A DNA stretch of 64,000 nt, taken from positions 310,001 through 374,000 of the forward strand of contig QAOA01003354.1 in assembly GCA_003255065.1 (NCBI GenBank), given 5' to 3'. The number at the start of each line of letters is the position of its first letter. The stretch's first letter is position 1. The position numbers were made by a program, and so were the translations under genes. Of this stretch, positions 12,306 to 25,800 are shown piece after piece. The notes beneath the pieces are model-generated. The model had not been told where the DNA came from. It saw only the letters and a program-made list of their open reading frames with translations, and did not search any database. Source of the DNA: Cercis canadensis (lineage: Eukaryota > Streptophyta > Magnoliopsida > Fabales > Fabaceae).

Positions 12306-15300
12306 TCAATCAGAGTTCAAATTGATCGAATCGATATCATGAGTTACAACAGCCCTTCTGCCAAGCTCTCCAACAACGCAGCAGTGTTTTTCTGCAGTGT
12401 TCATTGCAACAACATCTTGAGCAAATAAACAATTTGAGCCCGGAGAGACCTGCATGAATAACGCAATTATTGAATACTTTTCTTTTCATTAGTGAAGTTA
12501 CTTATCAAAGAAGGTATTGATTTGATTCAATTCAATCCAAGTGATAAGCAGAAGAATTTACCAAGATATTGTTATAAGGAGTCATAATTTCAATGTAAGT
12601 TTCAACTTTTAGATATTAATAGCAAGAGGATAAAGGAAGGTTAATAGCATAACAAGGAATGTTTTCAACTCGAGAGAAGGCTTCTGGTTGAAGTATAGGA
12701 AGCTAAATGGAAAGCAGGTGATAGCTCGAAACTGTTGACTTATTATAAGCATGAATGTGAAATTCTATATATAAAAGCTCTTTGAAGCAGTATGAGGCTT
12801 TAAGTGGAAACCTAAAAATGTAGGGATCACAAAGGATAACTCTTGCAGTTTATGTCTGTGTAAACCATGTAGCATGTGAGATTTCGTGGAAGTGTGTGTG
12901 AGACTAGCCTCTCATAGCTATTTTTTATATTAACATCGAGCCTAATCATGGGCATAAATGCATGCTAATTACATGCCTAGATGTTAGCTATCTAAATACA
13001 TATTATTCACATGTCAATATTCTAACATAGCAGAATTTGATCTTACACAATATCCAAATAACGAAATGTGGTAGATACCAGCAATACAACTCAACAATCA
13101 CATTTTCTATAATTAGAATCAATCACATAGAAAACAACAAACGCCAAGGAAAAATAATAGAAATTTGTTTAGAGCCTAACAACTATAAAATAAGTAAAAC
13201 TCACTTTTGGGATAAGAAAACTGACTTGGCACTTAATTAATTTAGTGGCTATAGTGAACAAGGGAGGATTGGAGTAACTTAGTGATTGGTAAGCATGTCC
13301 ATATCACATGTTAATTTCAAAGCAAGCAGGTAATAGGACTCACATCAAAGAGAGTTTCTCCCAGCTTTAATTTGATTGCTCCACTCTTGTATACCAGCAT
13401 TTTGCCCATGTAGCCCCCTGGCAACTCTTGCAGACCACCCTTTATGGACCCTTCTGATGCTTTTGAGATACCAACTTTCTCCTTCCCCTTCCTACTCACT
13501 GATTGCTTGAATAATGGCAGAGGAGGAAGCTGAAAGAAAATCATCCTTCCTTGCTCACTTTCCTCCTGTTGGAAAATATTTATATATATTATATCACAGG
13601 TAACGCTCTATAAAAAAATTTTAAACTATAATTATTTCAACAGATATCATCCTGACTAACCAAGAGTTCTGCAGCAGGATTAACAGTATTCTCATCATAC
13701 TCTTTACTAGTGGCAGCCTCCCCAAATTCTTCCCCATCAAGAAGTTCTAACAGAAAAACAAGTAAATGGCATTCAATGTTAAGAAGTTCAATAAAATTTA
13801 TAACGAATTCCATCAAAACTCATTAGCTAAAAACCAACATTTTTGCTAATATAATCCTTATATATGAAGTCCAAGTATCCTCATGATTTGTTTCCGTTTT
13901 CTTCTCTATTAGTATCGTTTATGAAAAATGATTCTGTTAATGGATCAATTCTTGTTGTACATGAAAGCGTACCTGGGTCTCCAGAATAGGGCTTCCTCAG
14001 AGGAAGAGTAGTAGGATAGTATGAGTGGTGATAATCCTGCAGTTAAATTAAAGACCCAAATACTTAGATTCAAGAGGAAGATACAGATAGGAAGAGAATA
14101 GATGCATGGAGACAAATCTCACCCATGGCTCCTTGTACTCAGTGTCATCATCAGAAGAATCTATCATACAAACATCACTTTGCTCATTGGCAGAAACTTC
14201 TAATGCAGAACCACTGCTTTTATCACTATCCACACCCTTACTAACACCAAATGTTCTTAGCAAAGGTGATGAACTAGCTCCAGGACCAAATGCAACTTGC
14301 ACAGAGGCTGCAAGTTTTAAATACAAAACATAAGCAGGTAGCAAGACAAATTAAATGGTTGTACTATATCTGATTTAAAATTATAAACAAGCCTATCTTT
14401 GTTCAAAGAGTTATGCTTCTCCCCAAATGCTACGCCTGAGCCAGCATCAAATCTGTCTGATTTCTCAATATAAACAAGGAAATTTTTTTACTTTTAACAA
14501 GAACTATTCACTGGTGTTCTTGCAAAATCATCTAGACTAGAGTTATCTTCACCTCTATTTAACTTCAGAAACTTCTAAATCAACTATAAACTTTTCCATA
14601 AAGCTATGTAACTATCATGAAAAAACCTTCCCCATGGACAGATATATTAGAATCAAAACTTTGAAACAGAAACATATATTAGAAGGAAGCATCAACAATG
14701 AAAACATTTGGTTATCTAACATATATCAAATTCACCCTCAGTTAGATTTCTTTTAACTTATTAACAATTAAAACATTACAAGTGAAACCTGTTGCAGATC
14801 ATGTTGACCCAAGTGCTGGCATAAAACTGCTAGATCCTAATAAATAAAGGAGCATGTATATAACTACTGTTTCAGGGAAACTTTTACAATTATTAAGGTT
14901 GAAAGCATCTTGGTAAGGTTGCTCGAGTGTCAAATCAAGAAACATGGCAGATATTTTTCCAAACCATGCTAGAGCTGACAAGAGACAAGAACAATAACAA
15001 GTTCAAGTTAGTTATTATTTCTTCAACATGCTACCAGAAACTGAATCAAAATCTCCAAGTGATTGATTGACTCACAATGCCAACAGCAGTCAGGAGAAGC
15101 CAAGGTTTCTATACTATACCAAATAAACACAATACAAATCCCCAGCCATTCTGCTCCTAGATTCTGATATCTTAATATCTAATAAATCCTTACATCTTGA
15201 ATGCAAGAATAGAGGACAAATGGAGGTACTATTCTGATCTTTTTCTCCCTATAAGGTCAATACCTAATAACTCACTCTATTATTCTGTTCTTTTTCTCCC

Positions 15301-17086
15301 TTTATCTTGAACTATTTTATTAGTTGCTTCAGTTCACTGAGTTTCAAGTACAAAACAAATTGAGGTACTTGAATTCATGATTGAAAACAGATACCAAACC
15401 ACATAATTTGATTGCACAGGAGAAAAATAACAAGCAAAGGTTTGTACACAGCAACGTTCTGTAAAATATCAGTGCTGATTCATACTTACCAGCAATGTAA
15501 TTGAGTGCACAAGGTTCTGATATATATATATATATGTATATATAAATAATCAACAATACTTCGTTAAAATCTAATGAGAAATTACATTTTGTTTGAGCTT
15601 TAGGACCACGTCTTGCAAGATTCTCCTGAAAATGCAGATTAAAAAGCACATCAATCAGAAATAAGTTCAATATAATTTGACACATGAACACTTGGTCCCC
15701 TGAGAAATTTAAATTTTTAGAAACACAAAGAAAGAAACATTCAGCAGTGAGAGTCAAATCCCTTGTAAAAGGAGCTGCGGTGACATTTAGCTTAATATTT
15801 TCCTGAGGGTGCCATTTTGTTTAATCCTCTACAAAAATTTCAGAATTTTGTGGTTGTATTTGTACCCTAGTTAATAGTTTTTTCTATTTCTAGGAAGAAG
15901 AGAAAGGGAAAATAATTAAGAGTCTATTAAGTGATAAGCTCACATGGCTGAGCTCTAACACATGGTATTGCCTTGTAAGAAGTAAGAACAAATAACAAAA
16001 AGCCAAATGTCATTAAAATAGAAGATTATGTCTCCTTTTTATTTCTTAAAATTAAAAAACTCCTACATCAACGAAAAGTCTAAACCAATAAATCCTATAA
16101 ATAAAAATATGTACCCAAAAAAATCGTTAAATTAAGAAACTTTTCTTTGTAATTTTCAATTTTTTATTCTCTTCTTTCAACCATTGTCCTCGTCTTTAGC
16201 ATTGTCATCCTTGCTTCACCACTTAAAGTATGTGCAAAACACCCCCAACAAAAAAAAAAAAGCCCAGTCACCAGGAAACAAACAAAATTCACAAATGAGT
16301 TGATTTGTGTAAATCCAATTTTCGCTTTTACTTTGGCACGATTTCAAGCTCGAACACTCAACAAGAAGTTTTGAGGACAATTTTAGTACCACTCAACTAT
16401 AATGATTTATGTAAATCTATTTTCCTTAATAAAGATATGGATCTAGTAAAATGAACAGCACAAACATAGTTAATTTTATAGTCTTAACTAATTAACTTAT
16501 TTTTTTTAATAACTAAAAGAGGCAAATTTACGCGGTGAATATTCTTTCGTTGTTTGCCATCCGATTTTCTCACCGACCAAACAGAATTTAGCAGATTATT
16601 ATTGCCTTAATTAACAGATAGATCAAAAGAATAAGCACAATGTAAGAAGTAGAAAAGAGAAAATAACGGAAACTTACATTCAAACGACGTAAGAGAGCTT
16701 GAGCCTCGCCACTTTGGTCTCCATCTTCTTCGTCTACTTCACTGTGTCACCAACAAATAGATAACCATTATCAGATGCATTTCAGAAAAAATTTCCAGGA
16801 AATGAGTGGAATTCCAAGTGAAATCCAGAGAATTACGTTTTGGTCGTTGTGGATTTGGATTTCCTGCTAGGTGGGGCTTTTGGAGGGAACTTAACCTGTG
16901 GAGAGAATCAAAATCATTCAGAATTTCAACCTGATGCATACGAATTTGAACTTAAATTGCAGCAAGGAAACGAGTGAGAATTATTGGGAATTTCTATAGA
17001 AAATGAAATTTAGATGGAAACTTAAAGAGGGATTCGAAAATATAACACACCTTCCTGCGAATTGAAGAAGGTTCTTCTGGATCCAT
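12306..17086 (-). CDS. RPC4: RNA polymerase III subunit RPC4
   Basis: RPC4 (POLR3D/C53 family) is a Pol III subunit that works with RPC5 in initiation, termination and re-initiation on tRNA, 5S and other small-RNA genes in the nucleus. Nine exons, read right to left: 17051-17086, 16837-16895, 16678-16741, 15586-15625, 14123-14307, 13973-14036, 13661-13746, 13344-13565 and 12306-12449. All phases agree, and they sum to 900 bases, 299 aa. The N-terminus is basic (MDPEEPSSIRRKVKFPPKAP), as in plant homologues. An acidic middle includes CMIDSSDDDTEYKEPW. The conserved C-terminal RPC4 region covers about residues 178-299: LPPLPLFKQ, GGLQELPGGYMGKMLVYKSG, IKLKLGETLFDVSPG, then CLFAQDVVAMN and CCVVGELGRRAVVTHDIDSI. 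A frame at 15480-15520 looked exon-like but would bring in a stop, so it is skipped. Assignment is by family memory and not by a search. Confidence 0.93.
15518..15545. repeat. (TA)n microsatellite
   Basis: A run of TA units in RPC4 intron 4. Confidence 0.7.
16328..16405 (-). mobile_element. tRNA-like SINE fragment, family 3
   Basis: On the minus strand an A-box-like TAGTTGAGTGGTAC is followed about 40 bases later by a B-box-like TGTTCGAGCTTG. Similar segments lie at 17745-17815 and 50405-50475. It sits in RPC4 intron 3. Confidence 0.45.
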
Positions 17087-17128
17087 GGTTGCAAAGCTGA
17101 AGAAGATGGAGATGAAGAAGTCAAAAAT

Positions 17129-17215
17129 GGCAAATGGAGGAAGAAGAGGATCGAACCCAGGACCTAGAGAAAGTTGACACTGCGTCAAAGCCGCTAGGCT
17201 TTTAACACGCTTGTG
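17129..17215 (-). mobile_element. tRNA-like sequence in the RPC4 leader
   Basis: On the minus strand it reads GCCTAGCGGCTTTGACGCAG and then GGTCCTGGGTTCGATCC, which match the A-box and B-box layout of a tRNA-derived SINE. It lies immediately upstream of the RPC4 start codon, on the same strand. Stem pairing is poor, so it is not a tRNA gene. Confidence 0.45.
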
Positions 17216-17471
17216 TTAGGGTTTTACAATTCTAATTTTATAAAGTAGAAAACGAGAGGGCATGAAGACAAGTATACCTTTAGTAAGTTTATTTTTTATT
17301 AAAGAATCTACTAATTCCAAAATTGGTTTATTTATTTTTCACATTTCCACATAATCTTTAACAAATTTAAATACTTTTGGATTTATCATCAATAAATTGT
17401 CGTTTGGTTCATCACATGCGGCATATATTTTTTATAAATATATTCACCCATATATATTGAGTTATAATTAA

Positions 17472-17683
17472 CGGGGATTCTATGATACTACATAAGTATG
17501 TCATACTACACTGACGTGGCAATCATATATAATTTTTATATTTTATTATATATAAAATATAATTTATTTAATTTTTTAAACAAACTTAAAAACAGTTAAT
17601 TTGTACACATGTCATTCATTTATTGGTTATTCCTATGTAGTATGACATACTACATAAATACTAAAAGTATCTAAGAAACCTCC
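17472..17683 (+). mobile_element. MULE-type MITE, 9-bp duplication family, copy B
   Basis: The clearest copy, at 212 bp. The ends GGGGATTCTATGATACT and (reverse complement) GGAGGTTTCTTAGATACT are imperfect terminal inverted repeats. TATAATTAA flanks it exactly at 17463-17471 and 17684-17692. Confidence 0.9.
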
Positions 17684-17744
17684 TATAATTAAGAATATTT
17701 TTGGGATGCCCCTTTAATTTTTTTTTTTTAAAAAAAAAAGTTAT

Positions 17745-17815
17745 TACAATTTCAAGTTTGAACAAGGAATTTGCAAGTTTTAAATATGATCTGAGTATTA
17801 CTCAACCATGAGTTA
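17745..17815 (-). mobile_element. tRNA-like SINE fragment, family 3
   Basis: The minus strand reads TGGTTGAGTAATACTC and later TTGTTCAAACTTGAA, matching the layout of the 50405-50475 copy. No clear 3' tail. Confidence 0.4.
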
Positions 17816-18346
17816 TATGATTGTGGTGCCCTATATATAGACATATTATGCTCTATGGCACTAGATATAAAAATAAGAGAAGACGTGACTTTAAATATAA
17901 AATTAACTTTGAATATATTGATCAAATAATAAATATAAGTGCCATATACAAGACAGACAAAAAAAAAAGTCTAAAATTAATAGTAAATTTTAAAACTTGC
18001 AAAAAAAAAAATTCTTATATAAGGCACTTTATCAGAATAAGTGTGCATTTTTTTTTTTTTTTCTGGTTTGATAACTTACATTTTAATGTCAAGACTCAAG
18101 ATTTGTTATTGCAGTGTCCAGTACTTCAAACGCAAAACAAAAGCAAAGCATATCCTAATCGTTGAAATAGAATGATTATTTTTTCTCTTTGCCAATATTT
18201 TTATCATTCAATTCAAACCAGAACTTTATTCAAATTTATAATAGAATAATTTACGTATTAGTTTTTTTTTTTTAAAAAAGAAAAGTTAAGGTTGCTATAA
18301 AATGAAAACTACAATTATTCAATAGTTCATGTGATATAAATTTGTT

Positions 18347-18548
18347 GGAGGTTTTTTCGATACTTTGTTGTATGTCATACTATATACGAATAGTTAATAT
18401 ATGAATGACATGTGTATAAATTAAATATTTTTAAGTTTTTTTGAGAAAATAAAATAGATTAATTTTATATTAAATAAAATATAAAAATTATGTATGTTTG
18501 TCACGTCAGTGTAATATGACATATATATGTAGTATCATAGAATTCTTA
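18347..18548 (-). mobile_element. MULE-type MITE, 9-bp duplication family, copy C
   Basis: About 202 bp in reverse orientation, with the right terminus reading AGTATCATAGAATTC. AAATTTGTT flanks it at 18338-18346 and 18549-18557. Confidence 0.9.
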
Positions 18549-18897
18549 AAATTTGTTTCCTCTAGTTTGCACACAAATTATCCCAATTATTAATTTTACT
18601 TACATTATTCATACCATTTGTATTAAAGAAATGGCCAAATAAGGAAAAAAAACGGTGAACACCATGAATTATCTTCCCAATTAGCAAACCAATATAGTGA
18701 ACCCCACAGCTGTACTTATTATTTGATAGCCACATTACATCTTTTGTAGTTTTTCTCTTCTATAGAGCAATGCTATTTGTTGTTACAAAAAAAAAAAATG
18801 GAGTGCTCCATTATAAATGTCTTGCATCAAATCCCATTAAGTCAAATAGAGTAAGATTATGAGAAGACAAAATTAGTATTCACATATCATTTATTTA

Positions 18898-20483
18898 AAG
18901 TTTAATTGCAGTTTTAGTTTCTCTATTTTGGCAAAACGAACAATTTAGTTCTCTTATTTTAAAAATGAATTACTTGATTCTTTTATTTTCATAAAATGAG
19001 TACTTTTTGTCTCTCCGTTAGTATACTATTAAAAACTTAATAGAAAATATTGATGTAGCATTAAAAATTAAATTTTTTATTCTAAATCAGTAATTTAAAT
19101 ACACGTAACATGCACATGATGCTTTAAATATCAAAATTATCCTTTTCAATAAGATTAAGTAATAATTTTATATATAAAAAACCTTCAACTTAAAAAGCCT
19201 TCCCCCACCCAAAGGCCTCACTATGATACTGCACCTATGATACTGCACCTATTGCTTACCCAAGGCACCCAAGTGTGCAATATTTTATAATGGTGTGTTA
19301 ATTGGTGTCATCTCTAGTAATTTCTCACTTTTTGTTGTCCATATACATTTTAAATTGATAATTATCTACGTTATTGAAATATATAGCGAGACCATCTTTT
19401 ACTTAACCTATTCTTTGATTCCCAATTTCACTAAACTTTGAAGAAAAAAACTATTGCGTAAACATGAAACATAGAATCAATTATGTTAATTTTTAGCATA
19501 AATCTCTTTGCAGGACGAAATGATAGGTTGTTGATTTATTGATCTATGGATCGTATTCGAACTGTATGGTTGTTTGATGAGATTATTAGTCATCAACAAG
19601 CCCTATCCACGATTTGTGCTATGTTTTAAATTGATTTCCCTAGTTTTTTGCCTCAGCAGAAAGAGAAGAAGTTTTCCCTAGTTGATCAGGAGCAGAAGGA
19701 AACAAAACCGAGCAGCAAGCAAGGTTGATTTTGAATGGTACCATTGAATATGTCATATTCGGGCTAAAAATTGCACAGTTTTAACAGTAAGAATTTCACG
19801 TACAACACAAAGCACCCAAACAACTTCAAAGTCAGTTCAGGTGTTGATCAAGTGCAAAGAATTTTTTTTCTTACCGAATTCATCATATTTGAGTTCAAAA
19901 TGGCTATTTTAACAGTAAAAAGGGAAGTTTGTTACATGCATACATGATTTTGTTGGATATCTCTCTCTAACCAATCCATGATAAGCAAATTTTGCGCTTA
20001 CCACGTATCGTTTCAAGCTTCAAATTATGCCAACAATCACCGTCAACAACCTTGTAAGTGCTCATTGTGTTATGTGATTTTTCCTCTCCTTACAAGTGCT
20101 ATTGCATTCTGTAAGTGTGATTAGGAGTGCGATTACGGATTTTGAAAATTGGGTGGGAATGAGGCATGTACAAAACACTTGCCTTTTTAGTTGAAGATTT
20201 TTTTTATATATAAAATTACAACTTAATCTTGTTGCAAAGGTTAATTTTGGTATTTAAAGAGTCATGTTCATATCACATGCATTTAAATTACTAATTTGAA
20301 ATAAAAAAATTAATTTTTTAATGCCACATCTACATTCTTCATTAAATTTTTAACGGTATACTAAATAATAGACAAAAATTACTCATTTTATAAAAATAGA
20401 GAAATTAAATAGTTCATTTTCAAAATAAGAAAACCAAATTGTTCGTTTACCAAAATAAGATGACCAAAACTACAATTAAACTT
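18898..20483. mobile_element. Long-TIR element, about 1.59 kb, MULE-like
   Basis: Arms of about 290 bp (18898-19190 and 20190-20483) are inverted repeats. Both begin AAGTTTAATTG(C/T)AGTTTT and both contain ACGAACAATTT(A/G)GTT. The flanks match as TTTATTTA (18890-18897 and 20483-20490, 8 bp, with an ambiguous edge). Long terminal inverted repeats with an unrelated interior fit a non-autonomous Mutator-like element. The interior (about 19194-20190) is less AT-rich and contains no transposase that I can see. It has an exon-like segment at about 19640-19725 that starts after a CAG. Confidence 0.7.
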
Positions 20484-20490
20484 TTATTTA

Positions 20491-21103
20491 GTCACATTTA
20501 GGTTTTCTTTTAAAAAAAAAAAACTATTTATGGTATAAACAGATAAAGGATTACTCTCTTTTCAAAGTCATCGAATTTTAACGTGATGATTTGTTGCGAA
20601 GATAACATTATGAAACAGATTAATCAAAAAATCATCTACGAAGAACACTGTTCTGTTTATTTTTGATAAAATAATTTACTCTAATTATTATTTTAGGAAA
20701 AACAATATAGAATTTTAATTACATTTTTTGGTAGAATACAACTTAAACCCAAAATATAAGCTTCTATATGTTTAAGCATTCACAGCTTAATTTACAGACT
20801 GATTATAATCGGACGACTCAATATTTAATTATTTCCTAGTTATAGTTCTGTTATTTTACAACAGATGACAATTTTTATTAGGTGAGGGCTACGCACACTA
20901 CTCCTCTCCTCAATTGAGTGAGACTTAATAAGATTTACAGTATAATTTTAATGTTATTGTAAAAATTTTAAAAAATTGAATCACTCAATATATATTAAAA
21001 TACATAATTCCTTATAAAAATAACATAATATAAAAAAATAAACTTCAAAAGAAATATTTTTTTATATTTTATAAAAAACTGTATTCTGATGCATACTGAG
21101 TAA
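20491..21103. other. Non-coding AT-rich stretch
   Basis: No coding signal and no repeat with recognisable termini. Confidence 0.5.
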
Positions 21104-21200
21104 CTTAATTTTTCAAGATCTTTACAATGACACCAAAATCACTGAATAAATCTCACCTAAACTCACCCAACTAAAAAGTGTAATATAACCCTCACCTTTT
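21104..21200 (+). mobile_element. Solo arm of the AATGACACC foldback family
   Basis: It contains TTTTTCAAGATCTTTACAATGACACCAAAATCACTG, shared base for base over most of its length with the arm at 53.77 kb, and then decays. Confidence 0.55.
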
Positions 21201-21408
21201 TATTAAGCTAAAAAACTACATTTGATACTTTGAGGCTTCAACACTACTTCTCTTGATTACACGTGGCCACAGTATTTTTTTTTTTTTCCCTTGAATATAA
21301 TTAGTACCTCTACCAACTTTGTTGTTCTCGAAGATTCTATTAGGCTGTTGACACATCCAAAAATATCAAAACCATTTTACTTAGTGTGAAACACCAATAT
21401 AATTTTAA

Positions 21409-21620
21409 GGAGGTTTCTTAGATACTTTTAGTATTTATGTAGTATATCATATTACATAAAAATAACCAATAAATAAATGACATGTGTACAAATTAACTAT
21501 TTTTAAATTTGTTTAAAAAATTAAATAAATTATATTTTATATATAATAAAATATAAAAATTATATATACTTACCACGTTAATATAGTATGACATACTTAG
21601 GTAATATCATAGAATCTTTG
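21409..21620 (-). mobile_element. MULE-type MITE, 9-bp duplication family, copy D
   Basis: 212 bp in reverse orientation, beginning GGAGGTTTCTTAGATACTTT. TAATTTTAA flanks it exactly at 21400-21408 and 21621-21629. Confidence 0.9.
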
Positions 21621-21893
21621 TAATTTTAATCATTAAAATTCAAGGCAAATCTAATTCCCCTAGATCTAATTTCTAATACTCATTGTGAACTCAAACTCAA
21701 TAAGATATAATATATTTCTAAATTAAACATCAAGTGCGCACCCAAGCATTTGATTTTTAAACAGTTAAATTATAAAGCCAAATTACTTGAATCTTACGAT
21801 TAAAGGTAGTTGCAAAGGAATTAACTTCAACACAAAACTCAACTGTAAACAGAACTCAACCACCCCTTTCCCTCCGAAGCACATAGTAATTTA

Positions 21894-22810
21894 GGAAGCG
21901 TTTAGTACAGAATTTTTTTTTTTAGTTTTTTGAGAATCATAACTTGAAAAATTAAGATTCTCATATTTAGTACAAAATTTTAAAAAAACATTCCCAAGTA
22001 AATAAGAATGCTGAAAACAGTTTTAGAACAAATTTCCTAAAAACAAAACTCATGGGAGATGAAATTCTTAGATTCCCATAACATGGAAAAATTTATTAGA
22101 CATAAAAAGACATGCATACCCTTCATTAATAGCATAATCAAAATAATATCAAAATTAAAACAAACAAATAAAAAAAGTAAATAAAAAAAATACATAATAC
22201 CAATATTAAAAGTTACTTTTACCGTGCATAAAATTTTCTAGACTCAAGTATATCTAAAAAAAAAAATGTTGAGCAATGTACCAATAAACAAGAAAAAGAA
22301 AGAACAATAATTTTTTTTTTAACCGTGCATAATCATTAGGCAATGGTGAAATCACGATAATACACAAAGTAATTATTTTTCTTTTTTTCAAAATTGATTC
22401 TAAGATTTTGCCTAATTAATTCTCTTAAAATCTAAAAAAAATTAACCCACATACATTAGTGATAGTGATAATAACAGTAATAAGAGAAATTATTCTACTG
22501 TCTAATACAAAACATAAAGCAGCCAAAGCATAACATGTCCCATTAAAATTCAAATAGCCAAAGCATAAATGTAAAAGTTGTTTTTCTAAAACTAAAATTT
22601 TGGGTACTTTTGTAAAAATAATAAATATTCCTGAGAAAGTAGTATTTGAACCAAACATAGGAATGAGAAATATTGTCTAACATTCCCATGAATGTTTAAT
22701 GTCAACCAAACATAAATTGTAACATTCCTAGGAACCACATTCCCAGGAACAAGATTCCCAAGTATGATGTTTCCTGGGAACAAAAAAAAAACTTGTATAC
22801 CAAACGCCCC
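21894..22810. mobile_element. Harbinger-like MITE, about 917 bp
   Basis: The left end GGAAGCGTTTAGTACAG pairs with the right end, whose reverse complement is GGGGCGTTTGGTATACAAG. TTA flanks both sides (21891-21893 and 22811-22813). Inside, GGGAAT-type repeats are common near the right end (TTCCCAGGAACAAGATTCCC). No transposase is visible. Confidence 0.65.
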
Positions 22811-22813
22811 TTA

Positions 22814-25800
22814 AGACCAACGAAAAAAAAAATACACATTAATCAAACATACAACTAATTTGGCGCAACAAAAAGAACCAAGCAGCTAACTCTTGATGAC
22901 AAATAGCAACTACTCTAAACTTTTATGCGAGTTCAAACAAGACATGTATTCTGAGCACATTCATTCCCTATCATGGAAGATGTCCAAATGCACGGGCAAT
23001 GAAACTTAATTGTTTTACTTTGTAAGTCAAGTATATTGATTAGAATAATTTTAATATACCAAAATGAATATCATTCATATGGCAGCATCAAAAGAAAATG
23101 AAAATCACAATTTGAATTGAAACTCAAGACAGACAAAGACAACGTAAAAATGCTTAAGGCCACATCCCATCTGAAGTATGTTAACCGCAAACTCACACAG
23201 GTGCAGGGGAGATGATAGGCAATGAACACTAGAAAATTACACATCTCGTATAATCAGCAAGCTTCTATGTATGCATGTACCAGCATAAAGCATTCCACAC
23301 AAGTTAATCTTGCAGTGCAAACGAGAATCACCAAGTAATAGACGTACTTGGATGAGAAAACTTAACCTTATGATAACAACCACCTATGTAGAGCATGTTT
23401 GGATTAGCTTTCAAGAGGAGATTGTGCGGCTTCCCAAGGCACCAAAATCAGTAGTCTGCACCATCCCTCCTAAAAGCTAATGCAATGAAGCTCTAAGTCA
23501 TGCAATGGTAAAATAATTTACTATGAAAGATAACTGGTTTCTAGATCCAGCAAAACCGAGTTAGGGTCAAGAAGGGTGGTGGCTAAAATTTTAGGAACAC
23601 TTCTCAGTATGCTGTAGTTCAATACCTCTAAGGTTCACTTTAAAAGAGACAGTGACTTCCACACTACCCACATATTAAGATGGCCCTAACAGATTCTACA
23701 AAGAAATGAGAGGTTCCTATTTGTTATGAAAGCATAATGATAGCACATCCATCTATTACTTCTTCACATCTGAAAGTATCTTAGGATAGACCGACCTGGT
23801 AATATTTTTGAGCAATGCAGAAAGAAATTCTAGTGAACTAGCATATCATCCCTCATTCTGCTAAAAGACTCAAGGATATACTGACCATGATATATTGACA
23901 TATTTGCGAACTATAAAATTTTCAATAACTAACCACAATAAAACTCAAATAGTTTTAATCCAAAGGAGCAGGCAACCTGCAGGAAATTACAGAACTTTCT
24001 ACAATTCCGGTTCTTTCATTCACTTTTTATCTTCACCAAGCAACACAGCTTAACTGTGTCTATGTGTGCAGACAGCTCATAAATACTAATTTTGAACTCA
24101 GCCTTCTTCTTATGCCAATAACATGGATCATGTCATGGGACCCACATGATCACTTCAGAAACATATGAGGAACTTGCTAACTACCTGTATCATATAAGAA
24201 CTTGGTGTTCAAAACACCGTGTCAGCTAAAAATTAATTTTGAGAAAAAAAGCAAACACTACCGGAGTCTGATGTTTATCATGGCAGAAATAACCAAAATA
24301 TTTTAACCCGTTTACCTGCCACACTGGAACTGTTAAGAACAATACATTTCATAAAAGTGTGAACAAATAATTAGAAAGATATCTCTTCCACCAATCTCAA
24401 ATCCCTAAAACAAATTGCAGGCATGATTACCTTCAGTACGAGATGATTAAAGGCATCCATAAGGCGGCTTCACCATAAAGCAATTAAGAGAATTAGAACC
24501 CTCAGATTAAATTAGGTTCACAATCAAAAATTAGTAGTCAGATTCTTAATCAACTAAATCAACCCAAAAAGACCATTATAATGTATCGCCATGAAACATC
24601 AGGAACCAGCTGCCACAAAAGTTCAGACAAAAATTATCAGAAGGAAACATTAGCAACCAGAAATTCCTGTATAAAGCAATGAGCCACCACCACATAGGGG
24701 AAAAAGAAAAAATAGAAACAGCATTAAGTCCTACAAAATAAGCAAAGATTATTAATGATTTTAACAATAATGAACCATGAAGTTGCCTCTCCTGTATGAA
24801 ACAGTCTGATCTGAACTTCTAGCCCGAGTCTCTGCAAATGTCATAACAGTACAGCAAGGTTAAAGAAGTGAGTCCCAAACTTCCAAGAAAGTCATGGCAA
24901 GAGGTTAAGAAATCAGGTTCACAAGAGCTCCAAGAAACATCAGGCCTGTCAGTGTTACATCATCACAATGAAGAAAGATTAAGAACTGCAAAATCAAGAT
25001 TTTAAAAAAATCAAGCAATTATAGAAAGCCAGTTAGTTCTATACATAATATCATCAAATGGACATCTCCAGTGTAGACACAGAAGAATATAGATCTTTAT
25101 AAAATTAGGTATGAAAATTATGGATGTAATTTGCAAAACAATGCATTAGGTCATCCTATACCAAACTAGATAACTTGAACTAAAACACATGACAAGCTTG
25201 AAGCTTCAGAAAATGAATTCTTTCTTTCTTCTTGTGCATATTCAAGAGGATGGGGATTTTACACTGAAAATTACATTCTTTATTTAACAAAAATACCTGA
25301 AAATTACAATTCTATCTAGCTTCTGCTCCAAATGATTTTTGTTCACCATAAATTTGAAAAGGGAACAGACATCATAAGGTCCATAACAACAAGATGCAGA
25401 TAAACTAATAAATAGTTTGTGCAGAAGGATCACATACTTACAAAGTCATAGCATTTTCAGCTAATTTCTGTAAGGGCCCTTCAGATATACAGAAGACCAA
25501 GTGTAATTCGAGAGGAAAGTATTTAAACAATGAAATTAAATAAGAATTCTTATACACTCGAAGTAGCTTGCAAGAGACATTTGAAGCCAATATCCCCATC
25601 TTGGCATGATAAACTCCAATGAGAAATTTGTAGTTAATACATAAAAATTGGAAATAATATTCCTAGAAAACTGCCTTATGCAGTCATCAATAATGGAACA
25701 ACAACTGAAAGATGTGTTACTGGACATATTTAGATTGAAAAAGAAAATAACCATTAGTTCAAGTCCTGGATGAAAATCTGAATTTGAAATTGAAGCTCAT

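Noticed and set aside
15480..15520. An extra RPC4 exon after the 40-base exon
   Set aside because: It opens after a good TATATCAG acceptor, but joining in the required phase creates an immediate stop, and the exon at 14307 fits the family sequence directly.
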